DNA of 61,439 nucleotides from Chloroflexota bacterium. GTDB lineage: Bacteria; Chloroflexota; UBA6077; FW602-bin22; JACPRP01. Where the stretch lies: assembly GCA_016189905.1 (NCBI GenBank), contig JACPRP010000045.1:1-61439 (forward strand), given 5' to 3'. A model generated the notes under the pieces. It did not search any database, was not told the DNA's origin, and was given only the letters and a program-made list of their open reading frames with translations. Shown here piece after piece: positions 1 through 9,280 of the stretch. How positions within the stretch are numbered: the stretch's first letter is position 1; each line of letters opens with the position of its first letter. A program made the translations under genes and the position numbers.

Positions 1-35
1 GGGTGGTTTAGCAACTCCAATTCTACCCGAAACTA

Positions 36-96
36 GGTGGGGGTGAACTTTTTATCCCCACCGACAAAGTCCGCATCACAAAAGGCGTCGGACTTT
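36..96 (+). other. two hairpins in the leader of the UbiD gene
   Basis: Two small inverted repeats precede the first gene. Arms at 36-42 and 56-62 form a 7-bp G/C stem, and arms at 66-73 and 89-96 form a perfect 8-bp stem around a 15-nt loop. Neither is followed by a T-run, so they do not look like ordinary intrinsic terminators. They may be an upstream gene's 3' end or leader structure. No known riboswitch class was recognised. Confidence 0.3.
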
Positions 97-132
97 ATGA
101 GAGAACTCTGATCTCACAAGGAGGTATTAGCA

Positions 133-1578
133 ATGGCTCTATCATCAGCGTGCCAGGTAACGGACTTGAGGAGCGCTCTGGAAGTAGCCGAACGAAGGGG
201 AGAGCTAGTCAGGATCTCCCGATCGGTCGATCCGGGTTTGGAGCTGCCCTCCGTCATGCGCGCGATGCGCGAGTTCCGGTCGAAACCGGCCGTTCTGTTC
301 GAGCAGATCGCAGGCCATCCCGGGCTCAAGGGCTGCAGCGGCCTCTTTTCGGAACGGGCGCGGGTCGCCGATCTGTTGGGCATCTCTGCCGATAGCCTGA
401 GCAGCAAGGCCACTTTCCTCGACGCGCTCGATCATCCGATACCGCCCACCATGGTCTCCACCGGGCCTTGCAAGGAAAACGTCGTCACGAAGGATATCGA
501 CGTAAACAAGCTTCTTTTTTCAACCCGAGGAGCTAACCACAGCAATCACGAGTACTATCAGCCGGTGGTCATCATCAAGAATCCGATCACCGGCCAGTAC
601 AACACCTCAATCTATCGTTCGTGCGTTCAGGGACCAGACACCGTGACGGTGAACATCCGCTGGAATCAGCACGGTGGCTATCTTTTGAGCATGGCTAAGG
701 AAAGGGGCCTGACTTTCCCGGTGGCGCTGTGCATCGGCGTCGATCCGGCCATTTATGTCGCGGCTCTCACCAAGATGCCGCTGGGTTTCAACGAGCTGGG
801 GTTTGCCGGCGCCATTCGCGGCAAGCCAATCGAGCTCGTGCCGTGTGAAACCATCGACCTTGCAGTTCCCGCCGGAGCGGAGTTCATCATCGAGGGTGAA
901 ATCAGGCCTCCCTATCGGCTTGGCGATGACGGCCCCTGGCCAGAATACTTCGGCTATCTGGGGATGAACATTCACCCACCGATTATGGATATCACGGCGG
1001 TGACGCACCGCGACAACCCGATCAACTATCTCTTTGTGCCGCATGCGGTAACGGACGTCATGAACATGGGCACCGATGCGCAGTTCTATCGCCATCTGAA
1101 GGCATTTGCCGGCGATTTCGTCGTCGATACGCGCCTGGATGTGGGCTATCATCGCGTGCTGGTGAAGCTGAAGAAGACCGAAAGCCACCACGAGGGATTG
1201 CAGATCAGCGTGGCCTACGCGGCCCTGGGGTTCGATTGCCCGGTGGATAACGTTATCCTGGTCGACGAGGACATCGATATCTACGACGAGGCCCGCGTCT
1301 GGTGGGCGATCAATACGCGGTGTAACCCGGCCAGGCAGGTCCACGTGCTGCCCGAGGCCAGGACGCATCAGAACTGTCCGATAGCCGGGGTCAGGGAGAT
1401 GCTCGACGAGCCGATCAACAAGGGGAAGATGATCATCGACGCCACCGTCCCGTGGAACATGCGCCATATGGAGAAGGGCCCAGGCATAACCTACTTCACC
1501 CAGAGCAACTGGCCTGAGGTGGAGCTAGCGGATTTCCTGGAGGCTTCGGACCTGGAGAAATTGAGCCGGGCACATTAG
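133..1578 (+). CDS. UbiD family decarboxylase
   Basis: This 481-residue protein has the length and overall sequence of UbiD-family enzymes, which use prenylated FMN to decarboxylate (or reversibly carboxylate) aromatic and alpha,beta-unsaturated acids in the cytoplasm. Typical family stretches are visible, including the internal VTVNIRWNQHGGYL segment and the GDDGPWPEYFGY region. The ATG at 133 sits behind a near-perfect AAGGAGG at 118-124, which fixes the start. No ubiX-like flavin prenyltransferase lies in the window, so the cofactor must be supplied from elsewhere. The neighbourhood carries a hydantoinase/carboxylase-like subunit, a two-cupin protein and acid transporters, which favours a catabolic substrate over ubiquinone synthesis. 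The substrate cannot be read from the sequence. Confidence 0.88.
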   Translation: MALSSACQVTDLRSALEVAERRGELVRISRSVDPGLELPSVMRAMREFRSKPAVLFEQIAGHPGLKGCSGLFSERARVADLLGISADSLSSKATFLDALDHPIPPTMVSTGPCKENVVTKDIDVNKLLFSTRGANHSNHEYYQPVVIIKNPITGQYNTSIYRSCVQGPDTVTVNIRWNQHGGYLLSMAKERGLTFPVALCIGVDPAIYVAALTKMPLGFNELGFAGAIRGKPIELVPCETIDLAVPAGAEFIIEGEIRPPYRLGDDGPWPEYFGYLGMNIHPPIMDITAVTHRDNPINYLFVPHAVTDVMNMGTDAQFYRHLKAFAGDFVVDTRLDVGYHRVLVKLKKTESHHEGLQISVAYAALGFDCPVDNVILVDEDIDIYDEARVWWAINTRCNPARQVHVLPEARTHQNCPIAGVREMLDEPINKGKMIIDATVPWNMRHMEKGPGITYFTQSNWPEVELADFLEASDLEKLSRAH

Positions 1579-1716
1579 CTGTTATGTGTTGTGATTATGA
1601 ACACATTTCCGCCGAGATGCCGGTTTTCGACTTGCGTGGCGGTCAACTGACCGCACACGCGAGTCCACCCGATGACGGGCAGTTGAGTCAACGAAGCTGC
1701 CGGAGATGCCCGCAAA

Positions 1717-2811
1717 TCATCCAGAGCCTTTTCTATTCTTGATTTCTTTCCGCATCTTCTTGTAAGCGCCAGTTGATCCCAACATCTGTATCATCTTCTG
1801 TCTTTCCATTTGTGCCGCGGTTAGCGTGTCTTTGCTTTCAGCAAATTCCATTTCCTGTTGAATCTTCTTGAAGTTCTCGAACCGTCTGACAGGCAGTATC
1901 CCCTTCTCAATGCCATCTCTTACTGCGCACTTCGGCTCAGATTCGTGCCGACAATCCCGGAAATGGCAATTCCTGGCCAACTCGTCAATATCGGCAAAGG
2001 ATTTCGAGAGATCGGCGCTGGCGATCTGGAGCTCTCTCAGGCCGGGTGTGTCGAGGACAACTCCGCCACCAGGTAGGACCAGCAGTTGCCTATGGGTAGT
2101 GGCGTGCCTGCCTCTATCGTCGCCCACACGGGTCTCCTTTGTGGCAAGGACTTCCTCGCCCATCAGTCTGTTAATGAGAGTGGATTTGCCCACGCCTGAC
2201 GAGCCAACAAGAGCTACGGTCCTTCCCCTTCCCAGATACTTGAGGATGCTGGCATATCCATCATCGCCCATACTCGAGGTCACCACATCCACGCCCAGAG
2301 CGATAGCCTCCACCTCCTTGAGCCTGGTGTCCATGTCATCGCACAAATCAGACTTGGTCAGGACGATAACCGGCGTCGCACCGCTATCCCAGGCGACGGA
2401 TAGATACCGCTCGATGCGCCGCAGATTATAGTCATTGTTGAGCGACATACAGATGAACAGAGTGTCGATATTGGCGGCAATTATCTGACAATCTCGTGTC
2501 GTTCCCGCGGCCTTGCGTACGAAACAGCTCTTGCGGGTAAGGATGTGATGGATTATCGCGTTGCCGCTCCTATCATCCGTGCGGTCCACCAATACCCAAT
2601 CCCCGACGGCGGTATAGCCTAACGAACCAGATGCCGGATGCTTCAGCTTTCCCGATACCTCAGCCGATATTTCTCCGGTTTCAACCATCACTCTGTACAT
2701 ATCCTTGTGCTGAGCCGAAACCCTTGCCAGATGAAGGTTCTCGGCGAGCTTAGCGGCTTCCAAGATATGAATGTCTGAGAGGCCGAGGTCACGTAAGCCC
2801 ATCATTGGCAT
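1717..2811 (-). CDS. rsgA: ribosome small subunit-dependent GTPase A
   Basis: This 364-residue protein is a circularly permuted GTPase that assists late 30S subunit maturation. The diagnostic motif order is visible: the G4-type TKSD comes before the P-loop GSSGVGKST, which is followed by the G3 DTPGL. A C-terminal zinc-binding cluster reads CHFRDCRHESEPKC, and an N-terminal OB-like region precedes the GTPase core. A GAGG motif lies about 9 nt before the ATG at 2811. It is transcribed away from the plus-strand regulator pseudogene next to it. The length is at the upper end for the family because of a Lys-rich C-terminal tail. The call is secure. Confidence 0.95.
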   Translation of the reverse strand: MPMMGLRDLGLSDIHILEAAKLAENLHLARVSAQHKDMYRVMVETGEISAEVSGKLKHPASGSLGYTAVGDWVLVDRTDDRSGNAIIHHILTRKSCFVRKAAGTTRDCQIIAANIDTLFICMSLNNDYNLRRIERYLSVAWDSGATPVIVLTKSDLCDDMDTRLKEVEAIALGVDVVTSSMGDDGYASILKYLGRGRTVALVGSSGVGKSTLINRLMGEEVLATKETRVGDDRGRHATTHRQLLVLPGGGVVLDTPGLRELQIASADLSKSFADIDELARNCHFRDCRHESEPKCAVRDGIEKGILPVRRFENFKKIQQEMEFAESKDTLTAAQMERQKMIQMLGSTGAYKKMRKEIKNRKGSG

Positions 2812-3152
2812 CTTGTTTATCCTCTACGTATGACTATTGTCGCAAACCTAGCCATTGCTTGCCCCTCCCAACATCGATGATCGATTGCACTTGGCGACAG
2901 GCAAGGTAGTAGGTCTCTGGATTGCACCATGAACAAGAATACCAATTGAGCAGTTGCGGGTCAAGCAGAGCCAGGGATACACGGAATCCCCCGATCACGG
3001 GAAAAGAACCACGGGTAACGATGACTATTTCTGGACAGCAGCTACCTGTACACGGATATCTTATTACTTCGACGAGGACTCGAGCAGCGTTTTCGAGCCC
3101 TTTTCGTGTTCTATGTAGTATAATCAACGCCAAACAACCTGGCTTGAGGCTT
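2812..3152. other. intergenic region between divergent genes
   Basis: This 341-bp stretch separates rsgA from the regulator pseudogene. A TATAAT hexamer at 3119-3124 lies about 29 nt upstream of the ATG at 3153 and could be its -10 box, but no convincing -35 partner was seen. No RNA gene was recognised. Confidence 0.4.
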
Positions 3153-4534
3153 ATGATCGACCTCACGACATTACTACAATCCGACGAGAGCGAGACCCTC
3201 GAATTTAAGGAGCAATGGGGCGACGCCGCATTAGAGGCGCTGGCAGCATTTGCCAATACCTCTGGCGGAACCCTGCTGATCGGCGTCACCGATAAAGGTC
3301 AAGTCGCGGGTTGGAAAGGCAACGATAAGCAGCTACAGACCATCGTCAACCAGGTGGAGGCTGTCTTGCGCATTCAACCCTCGCTTACTGTCCAGCCCCA
3401 CGAGGGAACTAACGTGCTGGTTATCCGAACCACCAACTCGTCGATTCCTGTTGCTTGTCGTGGCCACTATTATCGCCACGTCGGCAATACAACCCGTCTA
3501 ATCTCACCGCAAGAGTTGGGTCACTTCTTTGTCGTCAGGTCGGGAGTGAAATGGGATGGCATCGCCGGCGATTACTCTATCAACGAAATTGACGAAGACT
3601 CAGTTCGCCGGTTTGTTCGGATGGCAAGGGAGCGATTGCCTTTCGCTCAAGAGGATGGACCGGTTGAATCCATCTTGGAGAAGCTTCAACTTTTGCAGGA
3701 TGGCAAGCTCACCCGAGGAGCAATTCTGCTCTTTGGGAAGAACCCACAGCATCATTTTCTGATGGCGCAGATCCACATGGGCAGATTGGCAGATTCAAAG
3801 ACGCGATCACCATTATCGACGACAAACTCATAAGAGGGAATCTTTTCCAGCAAATCGACCAGACGATGCAGGTTTTCCAGCAATATCTTCAGGTCCACTT
3901 TGAGATGCCCTCCGAAATTCACGGACAGCCAGGACTACAATCTTTCCAACGTAAGGAGGTTTGGGAATATCCCCTCGATGCCCTACGCGAGGCAGTCGTC
4001 AACGCGCTTGTGCACCGCGATTACTTTGAAAGTTCGATGGACATTATGCTCCGTGTTTATGACGACCAGGTGGTGATCACAAATCCCGGCGGTTTGCCCC
4101 AGGGAATCACCATAGAGGAGATCAAACGCCGGAACCATCCTTCAGTTCCTCGTAACCCAATGCTCGCCCAGGTCTTTTATTACGCTCAGCTTGTCGAAAG
4201 GTGGGGTACAGGAACGTCCAAGATGATCGAGTTGTGTCAAAACCACGGGATCCCTGCGCCGGAGTTTGAGGACTCGCGCTCGTGGTTTCAAGTCACCTTC
4301 ACGAAGGATACATACAACAAGGAACGTCTGCTCCAGATGGGTTTGACTGATCGCCAGATTCAAGCCATTCTTCTTGTCAAGCAGAAAGGCAGTATTACTA
4401 ACAAGGAGTATCAAGAGCTCACGCGCGCCTCCCGACGTACAGCAACTAGGGATCTGTCAGAGTTGGTCGAGCGAGGCCTACTTGAGCAAGCTGGACGGAC
4501 CAAAGGGGCAGACTACCGATTGAAAAGGCCATAA
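3153..4534 (+). pseudogene. ATP-binding/AlbA_2 HTH regulator, frameshifted
   Basis: Read through one frameshift, this encodes a roughly 457-residue COG2865-type protein. It has an N-terminal AlbA_2 (Schlafen-like) domain (ESETLEFKEQWGDAALEALAAF), a central GHKL-like C-terminal ATP-binding part (YPLDALREAVVNALVHRDY) and a C-terminal winged helix (residues from LTDRQIQAIL onward). The first frame stops at 3833, while the second frame opens upstream of 3866. The cause is visible: GGCAGATT occurs twice in tandem at 3780-3795. Deleting one copy restores a continuous HMGRFKDAITIIDDK sequence. Such proteins are putative DNA-binding regulators and often sit in mobile or defence-rich regions, but their roles are poorly known. 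The duplication may be a real mutation or a sequencing/assembly error. Confidence 0.85.
3780..3795 (+). repeat. 8-bp tandem duplication causing a frameshift
   Basis: GGCAGATT is repeated directly at 3780-3787 and 3788-3795. Upstream codons end ...ATG GGC AGA before it, and the family-like continuation AGA TTC AAA GAC resumes from the second copy in the shifted frame. One copy is exactly the 8 nt needed to explain the shift. Confidence 0.9.
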
Positions 4535-4586
4535 TTGCGCCAATCGCGCCACGATTGTGCCATAATTGCGCCAATCGCGCCACGAT
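4529..4586 (+). repeat. direct repeat, 27 bp identical at 31-bp period
   Basis: A 27-bp unit at 4529-4555 recurs identically at 4560-4586. The first copy contains the stop codon of the regulator pseudogene (TAA at 4532-4534). The units are rich in GCGCC and could pair with each other only weakly. No function was recognised. Confidence 0.85.
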
Positions 4587-4722
4587 GGAACCATATAGCC
4601 GCCAAAGACGCTATGATCGTGCCACTGAAAGATGCCCTACCAATCAGGATGAATCATTGGGGAGATGCTCATTATGCAGTAGAGTTCTCCCCAAAAACTA
4701 GCTTATGCGCTGGAGGTTTGCT

Positions 4723-5749
4723 ATGTTTCAGGGAAAGTGGGTCGATGAGGTAGTGCAGGAGGTCACGGCTGCAGCAGTCAAAGCCAGACGAGCATCTGGA
4801 CGGAGCAAGGCCCCTCCGGTAGGCGAAGTTCAGGGACGAGTATTAATAAGGCTTATGCTCTGTCCGCTGGAACTTGAGACCCACGCGCTGCTGGCAAGGA
4901 CATTTCCATTCCGCGAAGACGATATCCCGCCTTACGTCCACCGTCTGCTTGTGGAGCACGGCATTGATGCTCTTCCCTTGATTAAAGATTTACTGCTGCG
5001 CGTCGAGGAGTTGGACTTTGGTCCCTACGAGGTCGCTAGAGTGATAGATCAGTTGGCCGGGCTCCCTACCAACACGTCAATCGATCTTCCCCGGCCGCGT
5101 GGCGCCGACTACGACTCTTCCCACGTATTACAGCTTGCCGCACCGCCGCCACTATAGCAGTTTGCATTTTGATATGGCTACCCGTAGCGCGGGGGCTCGT
5201 CCCCCGCCCCGCCCAGCGGGGGACGAGCCCCCGCGCTACATTGCATACGCTCGGTAAATCGGTGGCTGCTCCGCTAGCCAAAATGCTTTGCAAACTGCTA
5301 ATGCTTTGCAAACTGCTATAGACGAAGTAAGAGTTGCGGAACTTGCACATGAGCTGCTGGACTATTTAGAGCGGGAGAGCGCCCAGGCGTCGCGTTTGTC
5401 CTCCCGTTCACGGATCGACGACGGTCCTTTAGGTACGAACGCGGCGGGACTGGTTGCCCTCGCCCATCGCGTGCCCCCGTTTGCCCCTGTACCACGCCGA
5501 TATGGTAGGTGGCTCGCCTTGGGCCACTGGGCCGTGCCGGGGTCACGCATGGGCGTGCACTTATTCGAACAATTTCTTAAGCCGGCTCAAACCGAAGACG
5601 TGTATCAGGCGATTGAATGGGCGCCTCCCACACACGGGAACTTTTGGCAAAGGACCTTTTACGCGTATTGGGACGCCATTGCCGCCGGTTTGGACCATCA
5701 CCAAGCAATGGAGCGTGCGCGCGATCACGAGCGGCAGCCACTGTTGTAG
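4723..5749 (+). pseudogene. hypothetical gene interrupted by a MITE
   Basis: Two open halves, 4723-5154 and 5321-5749, flank a 164-bp inverted-repeat element. Removing 5155-5320 (the element plus one TA) joins the halves in one frame with no stop, reading through AAPPPL-DEVRVAEL, for about 286 residues. The ATG at 4723 has a GGAGG ribosome site at a suitable distance, so it is preferred to the ATG six codons earlier. The N-terminal half is helical and charged (LLRVEELDFGPYEVARVIDQL). The C-terminal half contains RRYGRWLALGHWAVPGS and ends in a short Arg/Glu/His-rich tail. No domain was recognised, and function is unknown. The halves might instead be separate small genes, but the frame restoration argues for one gene. 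Confidence 0.7.
5155..5318 (+). mobile_element. MITE-like inverted-repeat element, copy 1
   Basis: The element begins TAGCAGTTTGCA and ends TGCAAACTGCTA, which are mutually reverse-complementary termini, and is flanked by TA on both sides (5153-5154 and 5319-5320). Its core is a perfect palindrome with 24-bp arms at 5184-5207 and 5216-5239. It has no coding capacity. Near its right end an 18-bp unit (ATGCTTTGCAAACTGCTA) is duplicated in tandem at 5283-5300 and 5301-5318. A second, diverged copy in the opposite orientation lies at about 44623-44774. A TA target and short termini suggest mobilisation by an IS630/Tc1-type transposase, but none is seen here, so that is inference. Confidence 0.8.
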
Positions 5750-5975
5750 GGGGTTGCAGAAAATGGAAAAGCGGCCTCTTGTTAATACTCCATACGACGG
5801 CACCTTGGAGCCATTATGTGAGAACCAATCAATCCGTAACCCAGAGACCGACAGTCCAACCCCTGACTTCGACCATCGTTCCCCACCTCACGGCCGCGGA
5901 GTCGGGCTGCTCTGCCTGGCAAGCTAACTGTTTGCACATCTTCCCGTAGAGGTGCCTCGGTCTAGGAGATAGGGG

Positions 5976-7841
5976 CTACGCCTGCAGCCTGGCGGCGCGC
6001 ATTTGCTTCCTCAAAAGCTCGGTTCCCTTAGCGTCCACAATGCCCGTGCGGGCGTCCATCACCACGCCGTAGACCCTTTCGGCGGCGGCTGGCGAGACCA
6101 GGCCGGCGGTCACGTCGTTGGCGACGCGGTCGGGGTCGCGCTCCAGCGGGTCGCCGTAGCCACCGCCACCGTCGCGGCGCGGCGAGATGATGTCGAACTC
6201 GCTCAGCGCCTCCGTCGGCCTGCAGGCGGGCGCCAACATGTGCTGCGCCTCCAGCGCGTCCATCTCCGCGAAGCTGGCAGTGGATTTGCCCAGCTTCCAC
6301 AGCTCTTTGACGTTGCTGTTCCTGGCCATTCGGACCTCCCTGATCGCCGAAGGATAGCCACCGAAGATGCCGCGGTTGACGGGCGAGCGCCTGCCGCTGC
6401 CGAGGAGGCCGATCTCCAGCCTTTCGGTGCCGTAGATCACGTACACCATCTCGATCCCCACGCCACCCCGGAACCGGCCTGCCCCACCCGAGTCAGTCGC
6501 CTGACGCCGCGCCAGGTGCAGGAAGGGGAAGCTGCTCTCCAGCACCTCGACGTCCGCGATGTTCGAGGTCGGATTCATCATCGCCCCGCCCGTGTCGACA
6601 CCGTCTCGGTAAGGCGTCGCCCCCGTGCCCGAGGCGAAGCCCTCCAACAGCAGGCCGGCGGTGCGTTCGCCGTGCTGGTTGATGCCGCCAAAGCTCACGG
6701 CGGTGCCCGAGCCGCCGCGCCAGACGGAGTTCACCTCCTCCGGCTGGCCGGCGGCCAGAGTCATTCTCCCGATGCAGGCGTGAGCGGTCGCCGTGACCAT
6801 GTCTCCCGCGGATATGACGCCACAGGAGACGGCGGCCGGATAGCGGGCGTTCACGACGGTTCCATGAGGCGCGATGAGCGTCACCGGCCTGAGCATGCCA
6901 CCATTCCAAGGGACATCCCAGAACAACTGGCTGGCCAGCACCACGAACAGGCTCCCCCAGGTCGCCGACAGCGTCGAGTTCAAGGAGCCGGCGTTTTGCG
7001 GACTCGACCCGGTGAAATCGAAGACTATCTCCGCGCCCTGCTTCGTCATCGTGCACACGACCCGATACGGTTTCTCGGCCAGCCCGTCGATATCTCCGTA
7101 CATCCGTGCGCGCCACACCCCGTCGGGCAGCGAGGCCAGCTTCCCACGCACCATCTTTTCCGAGTCCTCGATGATTCGTTCGTTGGCGGCCTCCACAAAC
7201 CCCAGCCCATACTTCTCGACCAGATTCATTAGCTGCTTCGCGCACACGTTGTTCGCGGCGATCTTCGCCTTGGTATCCAGGCCAACCAGGTGCGGATCGC
7301 GCGAGTGGCCGCAGACGGTGTTGAACACGTCGGGACGGAATTTGCCCCCTTCGACGATCTTCAGCCCCTTAAAGGCCACGCCCTCCTGCCAGATGTTCGT
7401 CGCGTGACCGGGCATTCCACCCGGAGATATCGCTCCGGTTTCGGGGGTGTGCATGAAGCTGCCGCACCAGGCGATGCGTCTGCCATTATGAAAGATAGGC
7501 TTGATGATAATGTGGTCGCACAGGTGCTGGCCGCCGATGTAAGGGTCGTTGAACAGCAACTGATCGCCGTCGGCGATGCCGGGATCATCCTCGTACCACT
7601 CGATGGCCTTGAGCACGAAGTCCCGCGCGCCGGTGCAATGCAGCAGAATGCCCGAGGCGGTCAGGACCGGGGTGCCATCTGACATATAGAAGGAGCAGAG
7701 GGTTTCACCACCCTCGGCGACCATCGCCGAGCCGGTGACGCGGCGGATGGTGATTCGGCCTTCCTCCAGGATGTTGTACAGGCGATGGCGGTAGATCTCG
7801 TATTTGATGGGGTCCAGACCAGCGGTGTCTTCATTCTCCAT
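5976..7841 (-). CDS. hydantoinase B/oxoprolinase family subunit
   Basis: This 621-residue protein matches the HyuB/5-oxoprolinase beta-like family, whose members act in ATP-dependent hydantoinases and in acetone or acetophenone carboxylases. Visible hallmarks are DPIKYEIYRHRL at the N-terminus, NDPYIGGQHLCDHIIIKP, FDFTGSSPQNAGSLN, and the C-terminal SPRRDGGGGYGDPLERDP. The ATG at 7841 has an upstream AAGGA-like site. These enzymes normally need a HyuA (ATPase-like) partner, and none is encoded next to it. It is the last gene of a minus-strand run with an MFS transporter and a binding lipoprotein, suggesting that the imported solute is its substrate. It could be a carboxylase rather than a hydantoinase; the sequence does not decide. 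Confidence 0.85.
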   Translation of the reverse strand: MENEDTAGLDPIKYEIYRHRLYNILEEGRITIRRVTGSAMVAEGGETLCSFYMSDGTPVLTASGILLHCTGARDFVLKAIEWYEDDPGIADGDQLLFNDPYIGGQHLCDHIIIKPIFHNGRRIAWCGSFMHTPETGAISPGGMPGHATNIWQEGVAFKGLKIVEGGKFRPDVFNTVCGHSRDPHLVGLDTKAKIAANNVCAKQLMNLVEKYGLGFVEAANERIIEDSEKMVRGKLASLPDGVWRARMYGDIDGLAEKPYRVVCTMTKQGAEIVFDFTGSSPQNAGSLNSTLSATWGSLFVVLASQLFWDVPWNGGMLRPVTLIAPHGTVVNARYPAAVSCGVISAGDMVTATAHACIGRMTLAAGQPEEVNSVWRGGSGTAVSFGGINQHGERTAGLLLEGFASGTGATPYRDGVDTGGAMMNPTSNIADVEVLESSFPFLHLARRQATDSGGAGRFRGGVGIEMVYVIYGTERLEIGLLGSGRRSPVNRGIFGGYPSAIREVRMARNSNVKELWKLGKSTASFAEMDALEAQHMLAPACRPTEALSEFDIISPRRDGGGGYGDPLERDPDRVANDVTAGLVSPAAAERVYGVVMDARTGIVDAKGTELLRKQMRAARLQA

Positions 7842-7945
7842 AGCTCTTATCCTTACCCTCCGAGCATCTTGCTGGGCTCATAACCGGGTCGGGGTCAGAC
7901 CGACGCGTCCTTCGGCGGAAGGGCGCTTCGGTCTCAGCCTCACGG

Positions 7946-9271
7946 CTATCTCGCGATCTCTTCGAGGGTGCGACCCTTTGTCTCCTCCCCCAGCAAACCC
8001 ACCCCAAGGGCGCCCGCGAAGAGCAAACCGGAGAACATCGCGAAAACCAGTCCGTAGCCCGTGCTCCACGAGTTGACCAGCAGGACGATCGCCCCTGGCA
8101 CCACGATGGTGCCGAGTCTGCCGAATGCCGAGGCTGAGCCGATCCCAGTGCCGCGTACTCTCGTGGGAAACATCTCCGCCGTGTAGCCGATCGAGATCGC
8201 CCAGGCGGTAACGCTGGCGAACGATAGCACGCTGCCCCATAACAGGATGTCTGATGGGGAGCTCGCGTTGCCGAAAATATACGATGCCACGCCAAAGACG
8301 GAGAACGCGGCGACGAGGAGTCGCTTGCGGCCGATGACATCTACGAGGAAGGCGGCCATAAGGACCGCCGGTATCTGCACGCCCAGAAAAACGAGCATGT
8401 ACTGGATCGTGCGCATCACCGTGACGCCACCGGCGGTCAAAAGCGTCGGCCACCAGATGAAGACGCCATAGTAGGTGTAGAGGAGAACGAACCAGATCAG
8501 CCAGGCGCAGGCGGTGCGCTTGATCAACGATCCCGACCAGAGCTCGCTCAGGCTTGCGAGCGCACCATTGTTAGCGTGAGACGCCTGGCTCAACAGATGA
8601 TCGTAGCTCAGCCCGTAGGACTCCTTGACCTGCGCCACGAATCGTCTGGCCTGGTCATGCTTGCCCTGCACGACCAGGTAGCGTGGCGACTCGGGCATAA
8701 ACCTGAATTGCAGGACAACCCAGATCGCGGGCACGGCTCCGAACAAGAAGACGAAGCGCCAGCCGAGCTGAGGCAGAATGAGGAGAGAGCCGAAGGCGGC
8801 GATCAAGGCTCCCGCAATCCAGAACAGCTCCAGCAGGGAGGTGAGGCGGCCGCGATGCTTCGCGGGCGCAAACTCGCCGACAAAGGCGCTAGAGATGGGA
8901 ACTATGGCGCCGCTGCCCAGGCCGGCGATGAACTGAAATGCCGCCAGCGAGATGTAATCCCACGACACCACCCCCAGCGCGGTGCCCAGCGCCGTCACGA
9001 GCAGGCACAATTGCAGGGCGGAGCGACGGCCGATCCTATCGGCCGCGTTACCGGCGGTCCCACTGCCCAGGAGAGTGGCCACGCTTGTCGCGGTGATTAT
9101 CACGGCGACGTGAATCGGACTCAGACCCCAGACCCCGACAACCTGTGGCAGCGCAAAGCTCAGAAGGCCGATATCCAGGGATACGAATAGCATCGAGAGG
9201 CCGCCGACCAGCTCCATCTTCCAATGAAATCGCGTGATCGTTTCTTCCGTCACGGTCGGTAACGCAGCCAA
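7946..9271 (-). CDS. MFS transporter, sugar-porter/metabolite:H+ type
   Basis: This 441-residue protein has about twelve hydrophobic segments and the MFS signatures NAADRIGRRSAL (loop 2-3), PESPRYL after TM6, the second copy LVDVIGRKRLL, and ETKGRTLEE after TM12. These mark the sugar porter/metabolite:H+ symporter branches, which carry sugars, aromatic acids or organic acids across the cytoplasmic membrane. The start appears to be the TTG at 9271, only 9 nt after the stop of the upstream lipoprotein gene, so the two are almost certainly co-transcribed. Pairing a binding lipoprotein with an MFS carrier is unusual. The C-terminal cytoplasmic tail is short. Confidence 0.88.
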   Translation of the reverse strand: MAALPTVTEETITRFHWKMELVGGLSMLFVSLDIGLLSFALPQVVGVWGLSPIHVAVIITATSVATLLGSGTAGNAADRIGRRSALQLCLLVTALGTALGVVSWDYISLAAFQFIAGLGSGAIVPISSAFVGEFAPAKHRGRLTSLLELFWIAGALIAAFGSLLILPQLGWRFVFLFGAVPAIWVVLQFRFMPESPRYLVVQGKHDQARRFVAQVKESYGLSYDHLLSQASHANNGALASLSELWSGSLIKRTACAWLIWFVLLYTYYGVFIWWPTLLTAGGVTVMRTIQYMLVFLGVQIPAVLMAAFLVDVIGRKRLLVAAFSVFGVASYIFGNASSPSDILLWGSVLSFASVTAWAISIGYTAEMFPTRVRGTGIGSASAFGRLGTIVVPGAIVLLVNSWSTGYGLVFAMFSGLLFAGALGVGLLGEETKGRTLEEIAR

Positions 9272-9280
9272 TCTCTGTTC

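Noticed and set aside
607-1467. 286-residue minus-strand open frame inside the UbiD gene
   Set aside because: It is fully antisense to a well-supported gene, has no recognisable domain or ribosome site, and is explained by G/C-rich codon use.
1639-1654. GCGGTC-AACT-GACCGC hairpin after the UbiD gene
   Set aside because: Six-bp stem without a T-run is too weak to call a terminator.
5288-5749. Independent small gene starting inside the MITE end
   Set aside because: Its first codons lie in the duplicated MITE terminus, and the frame joins the upstream half exactly when the element is removed.
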